Assembly (NCBI RefSeq): GCF_030272615.1
Contig: NC_081405.1
Location: 152,748,113 to 152,812,112 of the forward strand
Direction: 5' to 3'
DNA length: 64,000 bases
Source of the DNA: Cryptomeria japonica
Taxonomy: Eukaryota > Streptophyta > Pinopsida > Cupressales > Cupressaceae
Shown here: positions 1 through 13,800 of the stretch, piece by piece
How positions within the stretch are numbered: the first letter of the stretch is position 1
How the letters are laid out: each line of letters starts with the position of its first letter
Program-made: the position numbers and the translations under genes
The notes under the pieces: generated by a model
The model's input: the letters and a program-made list of their open reading frames with translations, nothing else
Databases searched by the model: none
What the model was told of the DNA's origin: nothing

Positions 1-3000
1 GATCCCGTCAGCTGTTTATGCAACACAAGTGGAGAGATTTGTCTAGAAGACCTTTGCACAGATATAGTGTCATAGAAGTTACTAATGCGAATGCATAGTG
101 CATTTTTTCAAACAACTTTGGAAAGATTTGGCAGCACAGTATCCAATTGGGACAATGAAATAGAAAGTAAAAGAATGAATAATTGTAAAACCTTATGAGT
201 GTTTGGAAAGACTGTTTGACCATGCTTGAAATTTTAAGGGATCAATAGTTGAAGGGCTAGCTTGGACAAAATACAACTTGGACAACCTACCACTTGTATA
301 CTTTCTAATTATCCTACACACGAGTGAATGTTCATCTTAGGAAGTCTGCATCCCATGGAACTACCAATCAAATTACATTTTTTAACATTGTCAAAAGCTT
401 GAAATTGATACCCACTATTGACTATGAAGTGCATTGTAAATGTTCATCACTTTAAATCCATTCTCTCTGTATCAAAATGTTAGAAATAGCCACGAAAACT
501 ATCTTTATTGAATAGCTTAGGCAACAATTTTCTTCTTTATATTTAAACAGATTTTATAAGGGTGCATCACCATAATTTTTTTTCTTAGAATTCTTTAGAA
601 GATGTATGACCTAACTAACCATTAACTACATAAATACATTTTACAAATTACAATAAGACCTTATAACTCTTGAAATAATTATTTCAAAGAGGATAACATG
701 CTTTGAACCCACTACCCACTTGGGTGCCTATCTATCCATAGTAGGTCTCATGGACCCTTTCCTTGTTATAGAATGGGTGGGAGGTGCAGGGGGTGGCTGT
801 TGATTGATACCAATATTGGCAAAAACTGTATCTGACAGGGATTGGTTCCTCACCAACCTTGAATGAATCGGTTGAAACTAAGTAGCGATTGGGCAAGGTT
901 TGTTTTCCAATGGGATAGTGCATGCACCAACTCATGATTGATGTTGATTGAGTGCCTACCATGGATAAAGCAAGCGAGCAAGGCTGAATCTTTCTCAAAT
1001 GTAGTGGGGTGTTATCCATTGTTGAATGTTAACCCCCATATAAGATCTAGATAGTAGGGTCCCTACTATATATAGGCTCAATAATCAGAAGGGTTGAACC
1101 TTGTTGATTGCTTGCCAACAAAAAAAACTCTACCCATGAGTGGGCAGAGGGAGAACTATGGTACACTCAATGTGTTCAAATTATTCTCCCAAGCATTATT
1201 TGGGCCAACTTGCCTTATAAGGTATGGGATTCACAAGATCTAGCTTGCTATTAATTGCTCTAGTTATTCACAGGTAGTCATATTTGAACTAACTCACAAT
1301 GAAAAGAAGTGCTTGTGGTGCAGGAGCACCCAAAGACACAAATGAAGCCTAAAGAGTCTAATATCACCCATGAGGTGAAAATGATCATATGTAGTAGGTC
1401 GATAGGTTTGTGAGTCAATAAGACCCAATTGATGTAAGGCATTGTCATGGTTGCATTTTATAAGCCACCATGGACAAATGACCATGTGGATTAGTAGGAG
1501 TCTAGGCATGAGTCAGGCAATAAATATTGGTCTTAGAAACATCAGACCAATCCTTGGAATAGGCCGAATACACCTTGGAGTTGCCAAATTTGAAAAGTTG
1601 CAAGTTGACAACTTTTGTTGTCATTACAAAATGTTGTAAAAAAGGGTAACTAATCCTTCAACGGTTCCAAAGTTTGAAAAGTGGTTAGAAACCGTTAGGG
1701 AGGCTATATTAGGCCCATTTGGATCGTTTCTAGGGTTGTTGTTGTTGAAGTTGTTGAAGTTGGTGATGTTTTGGAGTTTGGAACAATACAATATATTTGG
1801 AGTTTCCTGAAATTTTGCATATTTGATGTTCTTTTCTAACCGGTACAGATTGGTGGATGCTTGAAACCAATTGGATGAGTTAGGGAAGTCTCTCACCTTT
1901 CATTTGAATCAAGTTTGAGGTCTTGTAACAATCGGGTTGTAGAGATCCATCAAAACCTACCCAGACTGGTCACAAACCCTGCCAGCACCAAGGGTTTCAC
2001 TGAAAAGATGCCCTTAGTCTAACATTTTCACCAGAGGACCAAACAACCTGTGGGAAAATGTTAGAGGGGCCATTGTACCATAAGATTTTGGTGTTGGTTT
2101 GCAGGGAAGCTCCAAGCCCGAAGCGATTGAATTGACCCTAGGCGGGCATCTCTATGTGACCGCTTGAACTATAGAAGTGAAAATCACTTGTAGTAGACAA
2201 AGGAGATGGGATCAAGTCTTGAAACCTTGGATTTGGTGGTTTGACACCTTACCCCACCTTGCAGAAGAGTTGGTTTAGTCGAGGGACCAATACAAGGGGT
2301 ACTTGCTTTGTAAATTAGGCCTAATTGGCTTAATTAGGTCTGGAAGGACAGTAAGGATATAGATCTTTCAAACTTGGGGTTAGTGTCTAATCTTTTGGGG
2401 AATTGTGTAACTTGATAAAGGGTATCTAAATCTGCCCTTAGCTTGTCTTGTCCTTTGAAAGTTTATTAAGTTGTGTGTGGAGAACTCAACTGGTAGGGCT
2501 ACTAGACAAATAGGATAGTTGTGACACAAGTATCCCCTAACACATTTGACAGTCAGATCTTATGGATGTTTTGTGTTGGTTGGACCACCAATAGACAAAA
2601 TCCAATAGGTTTCCATCCCACCAGTATCGGAAGATTGTCTACCATTCACACAAGGTTAGAGTGTTTTCATCCCATCGGTATTGGAAGACACTAATCCTTT
2701 ATGGATCCGGTCACACAAATTGTTGTGTGAGTTGAGAACTTGGTAGGTGTGTTGTTTGACACCTTGAACAAACAAAACAACTTGATTTGGACATAGTAGT
2801 TGTGGGTGAGATAAGGTTATCACCTAGTTTGTTGCCTGGCTCTGCATCAGCTTGGCTATGAGGTTTATAGGATTGTGAAGGTTGTATTTGGTGAATAATC
2901 AATCAATCTTTGTGATGACTGGCACTATTTCTTATGCTTGCTTTATTGAGGTATCGGTTATGGAAACAATTGCCATTATTGGTGGGCACCAAAACCACAT

Positions 3001-3046
3001 CTTGCTACTCGGTGTCCATTTGTTTTCTTACCATTTCCTTTACTTC
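1..3046. other. Unassigned sequence upstream of the phosphatase exons
   Basis: No reading frame here resembles a known protein, and the open stretches are all under about 100 codons. I looked for the N-terminal beta-sandwich part of a plant purple acid phosphatase, which should precede the exon at 7672, and found no convincing exon. The stretch is probably intron or decayed repeat DNA, but I cannot name a family. Confidence 0.4.
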
Positions 3047-3124
3047 TGTCATAACCCCTCCTTGGACATTGGATTAAATAAATACGATAATTAAAACATT
3101 TATTAATTAATATTTAATAATATT

Positions 3125-3161
3125 GGAAAATCGTCTCATTTATGAGACTTCACGATTTTCC
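3125..3161. repeat. Nested palindrome (hairpin)
   Basis: The outer arms ggaaaatcgt and acgattttcc are exact reverse complements. They enclose a second exact palindrome, gtctcatttatgagac (3133-3148). The whole could extrude as a stem of about 17 bp with a small bulge. Confidence 0.7.
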
Positions 3162-4876
3162 TCTAATATATAATTATTAATGTTTATTATTATTTGTTAT
3201 GATTATTATTTATTATTATTTATATAATAACTACCAAACAATTATAATGGAATAAGGCAGCGGTCATCAAAGATATGAGGAAATAAACATTAATGATATT
3301 AATTAAGATTAATAAATTAGTAATTCGAATAAGACACATATAATAATTAAGACATAAGACATGGACAACATCCACGATAACTGGTGATAAGACACTTGTT
3401 TTATTTTATTTAATTATAATCCTCATTTATTGTTATAAACTCCTATTATAATTCATTAATATCTTTAATTATGTATCCTTCTTTATATCATCAAACACCA
3501 TATGTAGACTCAAGGATATCGATAATGGGAAGGAGCGATGAGCATCATACACCGATCTATATTCAAGAAAAGTAATAAGGAGTGAGTACGATTGCATACA
3601 TTCAAGATATCTAAATATTAGGGTTGACTAATAATTTCCCATATTGATCAAATCATAAGATAATCTGCTGTTAAGATAGCGATTGGGGTGATTAATACTA
3701 AACAACGAATATGATGAGACAAAACTGGTTGCTACGAATAGATGTGACTTGTTTATGGAAAGGCATAATTAAGAAGGGACATGTCTCTTAGAATGCCACC
3801 CTTTCCATTGTGCATAATACTTAAATGAGTTCGAACTCAGTCAATCAAGGGGGGAAAAAGGTAGGAAAAGGGGGAGAGTCACCAGCAAAAGGAGTCTGGA
3901 ATAATTCCGAAGAAGGGCAATACAGAATACCCCAGCATGACTAAATCTAATGGTACGCATAATAATAATAATGCCACAAACAGTGGTAACAGAACTCGGT
4001 ATATGATTCAATTAGATTCACATTCTGGATACCTGGTAGACAATCATATATGACATACAATTATAATGAAATTATGATCTGTTAATAAATACTTCTGGCA
4101 CACTGTTAATACAACCTGTTAAAATACACAATAGTCTCCAGCAATATAATGAACACTGGAATAAATAATTAATAAATTGCAATACAGCAATTGGTGAAAT
4201 TATCGTATAAATAACATCTGAACAAATGTAATAATCTGTAAATTTGGAAGGAAGGATGGTAGATAGGTAAGAGGGTTAAGGTTCACCGTCTTAGTAGACC
4301 ACTTATTGATGACAAAGTCTGCAATAAGCCAGGAGGGCTGAGATTCGCTCCTGGGCTTAGATTGGTGGAACTGATTGCTCCACTATGCTAACCATACCGT
4401 TTCCACTTTAATAACTTATAAGGGTAAGAGTATGATCAGAAGAATAAGACCCACGCCATGTAAGTAGGCCAAGAGGGCTTAGCATGGGTTGGCTGGGCAA
4501 CCCAATCATGACTCAATTCCCAAAACAAAAATCTGCAACGAATTCTTACAATTTAATCAAACCATAAATAACCAAACTTAATATGTAAATAAATTCTGTA
4601 CTCTTATTTATGGTATGGGAGAGGAGGCTCTAACGTACATACATCAGCCAATGTGTCTATAAATTATAAAGAGAATAAATAATTCAAAGACAGATTTACA
4701 AAGGGGATACATATGATGGGGAACCACCGATCAGAACACATCAGAATAGTATTGACCTTGATGGTATGCGTGGGGATATACTTTTACTGTATGAAATAAT
4801 GTTTCCATGCAGAGGTTAATATTAATGAAAATATTAACATAGAGTGCAATATATTTAATAAGGATATCAAGTCAGT

Positions 4877-4913
4877 GGCAGACCAGATCTGACATGCGTC
4901 AGATCTGTCTGCC
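4877..4913. repeat. 37 bp palindrome
   Basis: The left arm ggcagaccagatctgac and right arm gtcagatctgtctgcc pair completely except for one extra C in the left arm. The loop is atgc. The site lies inside the AT-rich repeat but is clearly more GC-rich than its surroundings. Confidence 0.7.
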
Positions 4914-4967
4914 AATATCAGCCCCTAAACACATTACTAATTAGGATTGTTTATGTGGTAATAGTAC

Positions 4968-5086
4968 AGTAATAATATAAAAGGATACTAGTAAATCCAT
5001 AAATAATTGGTAATACTATTTAGTTGTATAGTAATAATATAAAAGGATACTAGTAATCCATAAATAATTGATAATACTATTTAGTT
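4968..5086. repeat. Tandem direct repeat, two copies of about 58 bp
   Basis: Two near-identical copies start at 4968 and 5030 (62 bp offset). They share agtaataatataaaagg at the start and actatttagtt at the end and differ by a one-base indel and one substitution. Confidence 0.75.
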
Positions 5087-5510
5087 CATATATATATTCA
5101 AATCAGAATAAGAGTAATATAATGATGTGTAAATATAGATATCGATAATAATAGATATTAATAAAATAGTTAAGGCTACATAATACTTTAGAAATTACTT
5201 TATATCATGCAATAATTTATACAAATAATAATTAATAGATGCGTAAAGGATTTATATGAATCAGAATAAGATTGGTTATTTAATATGGTAAGTTAGCCAG
5301 TACTTGATAGACTAAAGAAAGATCAAATATCATAGATTTGATTCGTGTAAGATAGATTTGATTCTTAATCAAGTTAGTTTAAGTCATTAGTATTTTGAAA
5401 ATAGATTGATTATGGTTAAATTAGACCAAATCCGATTAGGGGACATTACAACTTCCCTAGGGGTAAGCTCCATATTTAAATAAAAAATAGAATGATGAGT
5501 ATTTTCTTTA

Positions 5511-7671
5511 AGGTTCTCCTCACCCCCACCCTTTAATATCACAATTCATGCAAACCAAAAGACAACAAACCTTAAATTGCTCATAGCTTCTAAACTAAAA
5601 GACTAACCTTGAATCAAAATTATCATATCTATTCCAATGTTCCATTGTTAAAAAATAATGACATATCCTAGTATAGTATAACTTAATAATTTTCAAAGCC
5701 GATGGTACCCAACCTTAACAAAGAACATACCACAAATCACAATAGATTTTCTTTATGAACTTTATGAGAATTGAATTGAAGGATGGCCACAAAATAGTGA
5801 GATGTTTTAGGTTTAGGGTGCAGTAAAGAAAGGTTTGGAACTCAGGATGTTTGAAATCTTATTATAGATTTAATATTCTATCAAAAAAATTGTTTTGTGC
5901 AGTGGTAATTCTTAACAACGATAAAGAAAAGTGAAAAAATCATTGAATTAAAAATATTTGTGCATCTCTAATAGTTTCCTAGGAAGTATTTTTATAGAGA
6001 ACTTGAGAACCTTGTGTATTTTTGTACGATCCATGCTGTTCGACAAGTAGATTTAGCATCATAATGCATAAATTTCTTTTCATTAAATACTAGAATGGAA
6101 TGCAATACCATTAGTTTTGAATGGTAATATGAGCTGATTCAGTGCATATGCTTTGTATTTGTTTTTCAAAGAAATAGAACACACACGCACACATGCACAC
6201 ACTGCACGCGCATGCACACACACTGGTTAGTTAATCTTGGAATTTTTAGCTTGGCTTGAGCTAGGGAGGTCACATTCAAGGGACCTCTTTCCATGGCATT
6301 ATTGCTGTTCAAATTCAAGAGCTCAATGACCCAATGGGGGTTTGTACCTTGGTTGCAACAACAATATTATCATTTACATACCACACCACCATGCCTTTAT
6401 TGATGAAAGATGAAATTAAATATTGAAATGTAGTATGGAGACCCTTTTAAATCTTTGTTATTAGTATTAGGCTATTGTTATGTATAGACAATTACAATGT
6501 ACTTCTGTTCATATAAACTGTCGCACCTATGATAATATGACATATATAATGTGAATGTGAGTTTCTGCTCGTACAATGGCCTGACCATATTTAGAAACCT
6601 TGTATGTTGCATCTAACAATAATGAAAGCATTCTCATAACTCAGATCTGTGTGCAATGTTTTTCGTTTGTAGAGAACGGGTTCTTTACTTCTCATATGAG
6701 TTGGTCTGTATTATGTGCCTTTGAAATAGGAGAAGAGTAAATTAGATATAGGAATCTATAGCATGCACCAAGTTCAACTAAGTGATTGTCACTGGGTCAT
6801 AAGCATGAAAATGCTTCATAAGTTATATTTGTTGCTGTCTCATCATATTTTTTTAATAAATACTGACTCTGGAATCGTGCCTTCCGTTTAAATTTTTCTG
6901 TATTGACAATTTATTAAGATAAAATAAACATCTTAGAAGAGGAAGGAAAAGGAGGATGCCTTGGAAATTGATCTTTGGTAAAAAAATTGAAATTCAAGTT
7001 TATTTTTCTTTGGCCTTACAAATATTAAACTGTAGGATCTATTTTATTTGTTGGCTTCATATTTAAGTGTAGTATCATAGCTTGATTGTATTGTTTTATA
7101 TGCTACAATTCAGAGACATGCTCTTTCACCAATTTTCTTTTTTAATGATACCATTCTCATTGGCTTTCAAAATATATATTTGTGATTATTGAACTCTGTA
7201 ATGCTACTCTGAACTCTGGAGTCTGGACAAAATATTACCAAATCCCTCATTTTTTCTAGCAGATTGATTTCTATTCCAAAGATCATTGTCTAATTATTAT
7301 TTAGTCCAATCCTTTTTTTGGTTATAACTTGGTTATAATAACCTATTTGAAGTTTTTGGATTTATTGTTGTAGTAACCATCCTCCAAGGTCCTGATTCCT
7401 TAGTTTTAGACTTGTCATAATATTTTTGCTGGGATTTTGAAGGTCTTCTAATTATAGAGTTTTTTTGATAATAAGGTTAGCAAGAATTGCTATGAAACTT
7501 TAGTTAATTGCTTTCTCATCATGAGATAGAAACTTATTCGTATGCAAGAAAATACAATTAGTAACAATCAAATTCTAACTTGGAAGGCTAATTAAGTCTT
7601 TGCTTTGAAATAAGATATAACACTAATTTTACTTTTTGGTTTGGCTGTTATAAGAGTTGTTGTATATGCAG
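5511..7671 (+). other. Probable intron upstream of the first visible phosphatase exon
   Basis: This AT-rich sequence ends in tatgcag at 7665-7671, the acceptor for the exon at 7672. A short CA/GCAC-rich microsatellite lies at about 6180-6225. No exon or transposon domain was recognised. Confidence 0.45.
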
Positions 7672-7895
7672 GAGATCTTGGTCAAACATTTGACTCAAAT
7701 AGGACCTTTCAGCATTATTTAAAGACAAATGGACAGGCAGTTTTGTACGTGGGAGATCTTTCTTATGCAGATAACTATCCATTGCATGACAATAGGAGAT
7801 GGGACAGTTGGGGACAATTTATTGAAAAAAGTGCAGCTTACCAACCTTGGATATGGACAGCAGGAAATCACGATATTGATTTTGCTCCTGAAATT
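7672..7895 (+). CDS. Phosphatase exon a (metal motifs I-III)
   Basis: The acceptor is tatgcag at 7665-7671 and the donor is gtaagt from 7896. The first codon is split: one base comes from the missing previous exon. The exon encodes [15 protein letters not shown] and GNHDID. Most relatives have GNHE; the D here is not a ligand. The exon ends in phase 0. An open frame runs past the donor to 7961, but that extension is intronic. Confidence 0.9.
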
Positions 7896-10800
7896 GTAAG
7901 TATATACATCTCTATAAAGAACTGGCATTATCATTTGAGTTGGCTCGGATATCTTAGCTAAGAGTAATCTACATGGATGAGCTTGATTGTTTTCTTAGGT
8001 ATCATACTCATGTAGATGATGGTTGTTTATTACATAATGTTTTGACTTTGACTGCTATATCTATTTTTGTTGATGATGTGGTCCTCTTTTGCTCTTCTGA
8101 TGATTTAAAGAGGCAAATTCAAGCCCTTCTTATTTTTGTGAGATTTTCCAAAACTGACCTCTATTGTCAAGTCTCTTAGGTAACTACATAGTTGAGCTTG
8201 AAGATTTTCTTTGGATCATACTAATGTAGATGATAGTTGTTTATTACATCATGCTTTGACTACTGTATATGTTTTTGTTGATGATGTGGTCCTCCTCTTT
8301 CACTCCTGATGGTTTACAAGGGAATTCGATGCCCTTGCTTTATTTTGTGAGCTTTACCAGCTCATGTTCAAAGACAGTTTTTTTCTATTAATTTTGTCCA
8401 AGACAAACATTTCAATGGGCACTGCCAAATCAACCACCTTGATGGACACATAATAATGATCACAGATTATGCAATGGAGTATGTAAGCATACTTCTTCAA
8501 GAAACATTTTTCTCAAAGGAATGACCATCCACATAAAGGACAGATCAATGAGATTCTAAATTTAATCCAAGATCGAGACAATGTCCAATTGCAAAAGGAA
8601 TGGAGGAAGAAGAATTGAAGAGAATAGTCTTTTTCTTCAACAAGGACAAATCTTTACTTCCTAGAATCTTATTAGAACCATTGGAATTGTTCAAAGAATG
8701 TAGATGCAAAAATCAAAAGGTCACCCAAATGAATGCTGTGGAACTACCAATCTGCCTCATCCTCAATAAGCAAAGGCTGCCTCTTAGATCACTACCAACC
8801 TTTAGTCCCGCATGATATGCTCTACAAAATCATAGCTAACTTATAGCTTCTAGATTCAATAAAGATCTTCCCAGGATGATCTTAGAGAACCAATCAGCCT
8901 TTGTCTTAGGCAAGTTGATACTAACAATATTATAGCAGTATAGTAACTGATATATTCACGCAAAATCATACTGTGTGGGGAGTCTTCATAAAATTAGACA
9001 TGTCCAAATCCTTCCATAGATGTAGTTGGACTTGTTGGCATTGTTGTCATTGATGTCAACAAGAGTTGCAAGGATGTCAAGAGGTTGCAGAGATGCAGGT
9101 GTAGTAGGTGTGCATAACACGAAGACAGGTGATGTACAAATGGGTTGAATTCATGAGCTTCAGTGTTGGAATCGTAGTTTACATCAACCTCTTGATGTGT
9201 TGGGTTCATCGGATTTGATCTCTACATGGTACAAGTCGTGAAATGTTAAAAATCCCTGTGTTTGGCAGTTTTCGGCATGACTGTGTTTCTGTCTCAGCGA
9301 CATTCTCTATTTCAGTGTGAGGAGGTCTTTCGGTGAGACTCATTTCTTCTCTTTGTGGCCTTTGTATGCTACACCGAAACAGATCTCCCCTTGGTGGGGC
9401 CTTGGCCGGGCCCACCTTGCCCAGGTGTTCGCTATGTGCACGTGTCAGCAGCTGGCTGGTCTGCGTTGGTTGTGCAGGTCCCCTCTCCTATGTGCTCGAT
9501 GGTGCCATGTGGCGGTTGTGGGTTGGATCCTCCCGTTTGTGTGGGGACCGTTGAGGAAAGGTAGCAAATGTTCTGTTGGCATGACCTTGCCCTTCGACAG
9601 GACCAACATCATATCGGGTCGACACTCCTTGGTCACAGCAAAATGCTTTCCCCTTTGGTGTGGGGTCTGCTCGGGGCCACTCTGTCGGAGTGTATGTGTG
9701 TGCCAGGTGGCGGCATCTTGGTGGTTTGTGTTGTCATTTTATGACACCCTTGGTCCATCAGTGAGAACCGATCGGAGATATGTTCCATGGACCAGCGCTG
9801 CCCAGTTGATCAAGGAGAAAAGCAGTGAAATCATGGTTTGAAGTGTTGTCTTGTCGGAAGTTCCTTGGCCCTCTCTTTCTCTAGCTCGAAACTTCGGAAC
9901 CCCGAGGTTCTGAGTTTCTTTGCCTTAGCTTCTTTCTTTCCTGCTCCGGAACTCCAGAACTCCAAGTGTCCAAAGTTCCCTTCCTTCCCTTAGCTTTTCT
10001 GTCAGTCTTCAACCCCAGAACTCTGGAACCCCCAGGTTCCAAAGTTCCTTGTCCAACTACGGAGACCCCGGTCCCCGAAGTTCCCCAACTACGGAGACCC
10101 CGGTCTCCGAAGTTCCCCAAGTTCCTAAGTCTTCTACCCCGGAACTTCGGAACCCCCAGGTTCTGAAGTTCCTTGTCCAACTACGGAGACCCCGGTCCCC
10201 GAAGTTCCCCAAGTTCCTAAGTCTTCTACCCCGGAACTCCGGAACCCCCAGGTTCCGAAGTTCCTTAGTCTTCAACCCCGGAACTCCAGAACCCCCAGGT
10301 TTTGAAGTTCCTTGCCCAACTACGGAGACCCCGGTCCCCGAAGTTCCCCAAGTTCCTAAGTCTTCTACCCCGGAACTCCGGAACCCCCAGGTTCTGAAGT
10401 TCCTTGCCCAACTACGGAGACCCCGGTCTCCAAAGTTCCCCAACTATGGAGACCCCTGCCTCCGAAGTTCCCCAACTATGGAGACTTCCGACTTGCAACA
10501 CTTTTGGATGGCGTGAGCGACACTCAAAGCTTTAAATGCTCTGATAGTTTTGGTGACTTATGCACTTTTTTTGTGGAGCCACAGGGGTGCATTTAATGTT
10601 TTTGGTAGGATTTCCATCAAGGGAGGTATGGGGCCATGCTAGGTGACTTATGTCATGCCTAACTTTGGAAGGTCAGTCAATCCACCTTCTCAGGATTGCT
10701 CTTTGTGGGTATGGCTAGGTTGCTTGCATGTACAAGTCAAGTGCATGCACTTCCCTACACCTCCAAACTGACATGCAGGGGCCATGATCACCATTGTAAC

Positions 10801-13800
10801 CCATTTTTTCTATATAAGGTTGTTAAGCCTCATTGTAAGGGGTTCTCTCCCTGCTGCCTTGAGCTTTCTTATGCTCTTCTCTTCTCTTCAAGTCTTGTAA
10901 TTTTTGCATTTCTGCAACTGTAAGACCGGCATTTGGCCTTATGATTAATTGAAGAACACTATTCTTGCCTTCTTTCAACCTATTTATGTTGTGTATGCTT
11001 TCTTAGCTTCATCATAGGTGCATGTTGTGGCTCTTTCTCTTCATATATGTTGTGTTAATTGGTTTTCTGAGTGTGACTTGTGGGAATCCTTCTCCCCTCT
11101 TGGCATTCAGTGGATTCTAACCTTCATCTATGCATTGGGGTTACTCATATAACTGAAAGTTGTGCATCTTCAGGGTGTTTCAGTTAATTACTTGTGTCAT
11201 TTGGGTAGGGAGAGGAACTATCTCTTCTTGGTGCATCACCTCCCTTGTTTCAAGCAATTTCTCTCCTTTTTTCCTTTGCAAGTTGTTAGGGTAGGCTTAG
11301 GAGTTAGTTTTAAAGTGTTGAGTTGGTTCAACACCTGCACGTGGATAGAGAAGGAAGCCGGCCTTCTCTGGAGATTCAACCCCCTTGCGCAAGGTCCCAC
11401 ACTTCGGGGTTGTTTCCATGTTTCACAAGATTGCTGAGTTGATAGCTCAGCAAGGGTGCAAGCTTTTGTGATAACAGTTTTTGGCACGCCCGGTGGGACC
11501 TATTCAATTCACATGCTAAGGATTTAGTGCTATTCTTAGTGTCTTGGCCTTTAGAGGCAGTCATCTCTCAAGCACTTGGTGACTCTGCTCAAGGACCAAT
11601 TCGTGCTCACACAAGGTTCATAACTCTGGGACCCCGAAACCCCCAGGTTCCCAGGTCTTCGTAACTCTGCTTACTCTAGAATCCCAGAACCCCCAGGTTC
11701 CGAAGTCAATGAAGCCATCTTACTTCGGAATCCCGGAACCCCCAGGTTCCAAGGTGCTTAGGTTCGGAATCCCGGACATCCGAGCTCTCGAGGTGCCGAA
11801 GTGGTCACACTCCGGACCTTCGAGCTCTCGAGGGCGGTTGCTGATTTCATGCCCAGAATTCATACAAGGGCATCTTCTAGGGGCAGTTTCCAATTCATAG
11901 AGCTTCCATCTGCAGGCTCTAGAAGGAGGAGAGGTAGACCTTCATTATCACCAGTCAGGGGTGACGAGGTTGTAAACACTCCATCTCCTAGGTCTCGTTC
12001 TACTCCTCCATTTACAAGACCTTTGCGATCAAGAGCTCCCACCACTCATATCAATAGACCATTGTTTCACATGGCAAGAAATCAAGTCGTTGTTACCTTC
12101 AATGGGGGGAGTCCCCTTGTTTTGACTCAATGGAATGACATACTGTTGATGTGTATTTTGTACACGACCAAACACAGAATAAAATACCTAAAGGTACCTT
12201 ATCCTCTCTTGAATAAAGTCTCCGAATGCTGAAGATGTCGCGAAAAGGATCAATCGGGATGACTTCAAGGTTCTTTGCTGTAGGATCTCTACGTGTGGAT
12301 AAGCTCTCTGTGGTATGATGTGATTTGCTGGAATCACAAGGGGACTTACACTTGTCGACCTAAACGTCTGATTTGCTTTGAATATTGCTGGAACACAAGA
12401 TTTTATTGGCTTAGATTTGAAAAAAAAAGGAAAAAGGACGAGGTCGAGGAAAGGATCTAATTCTGACACTAAGAATGTAGGAGCAATGAATGATCTTTGA
12501 TGAAATTCTAACTAAGTCTTGTTTTGACATTCTAGGACCATCTCGACAAGGCTAGTGTGATCTTCGGAGGAAAGCTTTATGATGTTCAGATCATCACTAC
12601 AGGCATAGACACCATCAGGCTGATGCATATCAATGAAGAAGCGACAATTGAAGTTAAGCTTGAGCTGAATGATTCCAGTGGACTACACAAGGCAAGTCTG
12701 CAATCAACAAACTACTAGTAGTATGGATATACGAATTTCACCATCAATCAAACACATTTCTTCCACTCATCTAATAACATGAAATCAAAACTGAGAAGTA
12801 TAGAGACCATGCAAATTGTTGAATCGACCCATAGATTTCACCATTTCTTCAATGAAGTTTTACAAGTCTTTTACAACATCTTGGCAACAATCTTTGCCTT
12901 CTCTCTCTACTCTACTCTAATTGCTATACTATCAACTGACTATCCACTAATAGCTAACTATTCACCTTCTAACTACTAACTAACTATTTTCTATTAGCCT
13001 TTTCAAATGAAGAGTCGGGGCTTATATAGTGCCCTTAATACAATTCAATGGCTAAGATCAATTTGAGATCAATGGCCAAGATTCTACAATGAAAACCCTA
13101 ATTAGGGTTTGTTACAACAAACTTAATTCTGACCAATGAAATAATTGTATTAATTGGACACGTCTTCTTTGGAATATTCGACCAATGGATAGCTGGGGTA
13201 GGTACATCGAAGTTTGTGCCACCTTTAATGAGTCAGGTACATTGAATCTGGACATGCTGAGGTGGACCAATCCGACTGGAGGAGTGATGACTGGGATGCC
13301 ACCTTGTCCAACACTTGGTTGATGCTCAATTTGGTGATGCTGAGAAGCTAGCTTTAATTCATCTGAAACTATCTGCTTCTTCAACGAACCCTTCCTCTAA
13401 CTTCTTTTGTCTTTGATGTGCAGGATGATGATGTACCTCGCCTTGGAATGCTGGATTGGAAGAGGTTATTCCTGATGATGCTTGACTGAAGAAGGCTGTC
13501 CTTGTTGATGCTAGACTGGGGAGGTCGTCCTTGTCTTGACTTGATCTTCTTTCATGAGGGTCCTCCAAGTAGTTGATCCTCCGACTCTGGGGCCGCCATT
13601 TGATGCCTACACAAAAGATTTAAAGTTAGTCTTTGAGCATCAAACCTTAAAGCATGAAATTTAAGACCTTTCAAGGGTATACCTTAAGTTATTAATTTGA
13701 AAAAGACATGATAAATCAAGAATTATACATTTTCAAATTAATTATGAATGGAAATTGGATTTTCAAGACTTAGACTTTACAAAATTGCTATGAAATCACA

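Larger units (their letters stand above)
3047..5510 (+). repeat. AT-rich LTR-like repeat
   Basis: The start reads tgtcataacccctcc, which resembles the TG-initial starts at 26829 (tgtaatgtcccc), 37322 (tgtaatgttccc) and, on the minus strand, 28676. A very AT-rich stretch follows, with ATT/AAT microsatellite runs, two strong palindromes and a 58 bp direct repeat. No coding region, primer-binding site or matching second LTR was found. The right edge is only approximate. It could be a solo LTR or the start of a decayed element. Confidence 0.3.
9729..11476 (+). repeat. 5' LTR of the gypsy element
   Basis: It starts TGTTGTCATT and ends GATAACA. It matches 21597-23469 along its length apart from array-length changes and scattered transitions. 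U3 contains the GC-rich hairpin array. A TATA box follows at 10811. The transcript presumably starts just downstream of the TATA box. Confidence 0.9.

Noticed and set aside
7896..7961. Extension of phosphatase exon a past 7895
   Set aside because: The frame stays open, but gtaagt at 7896 is a perfect donor and the next exon joins in phase to give the conserved family sequence.
10049..10516. Long proline-rich ORFs on both strands in the LTR arrays
   Set aside because: They follow from stop-poor GC-rich repeats, occur on both strands, and change with array length; they are not genes.
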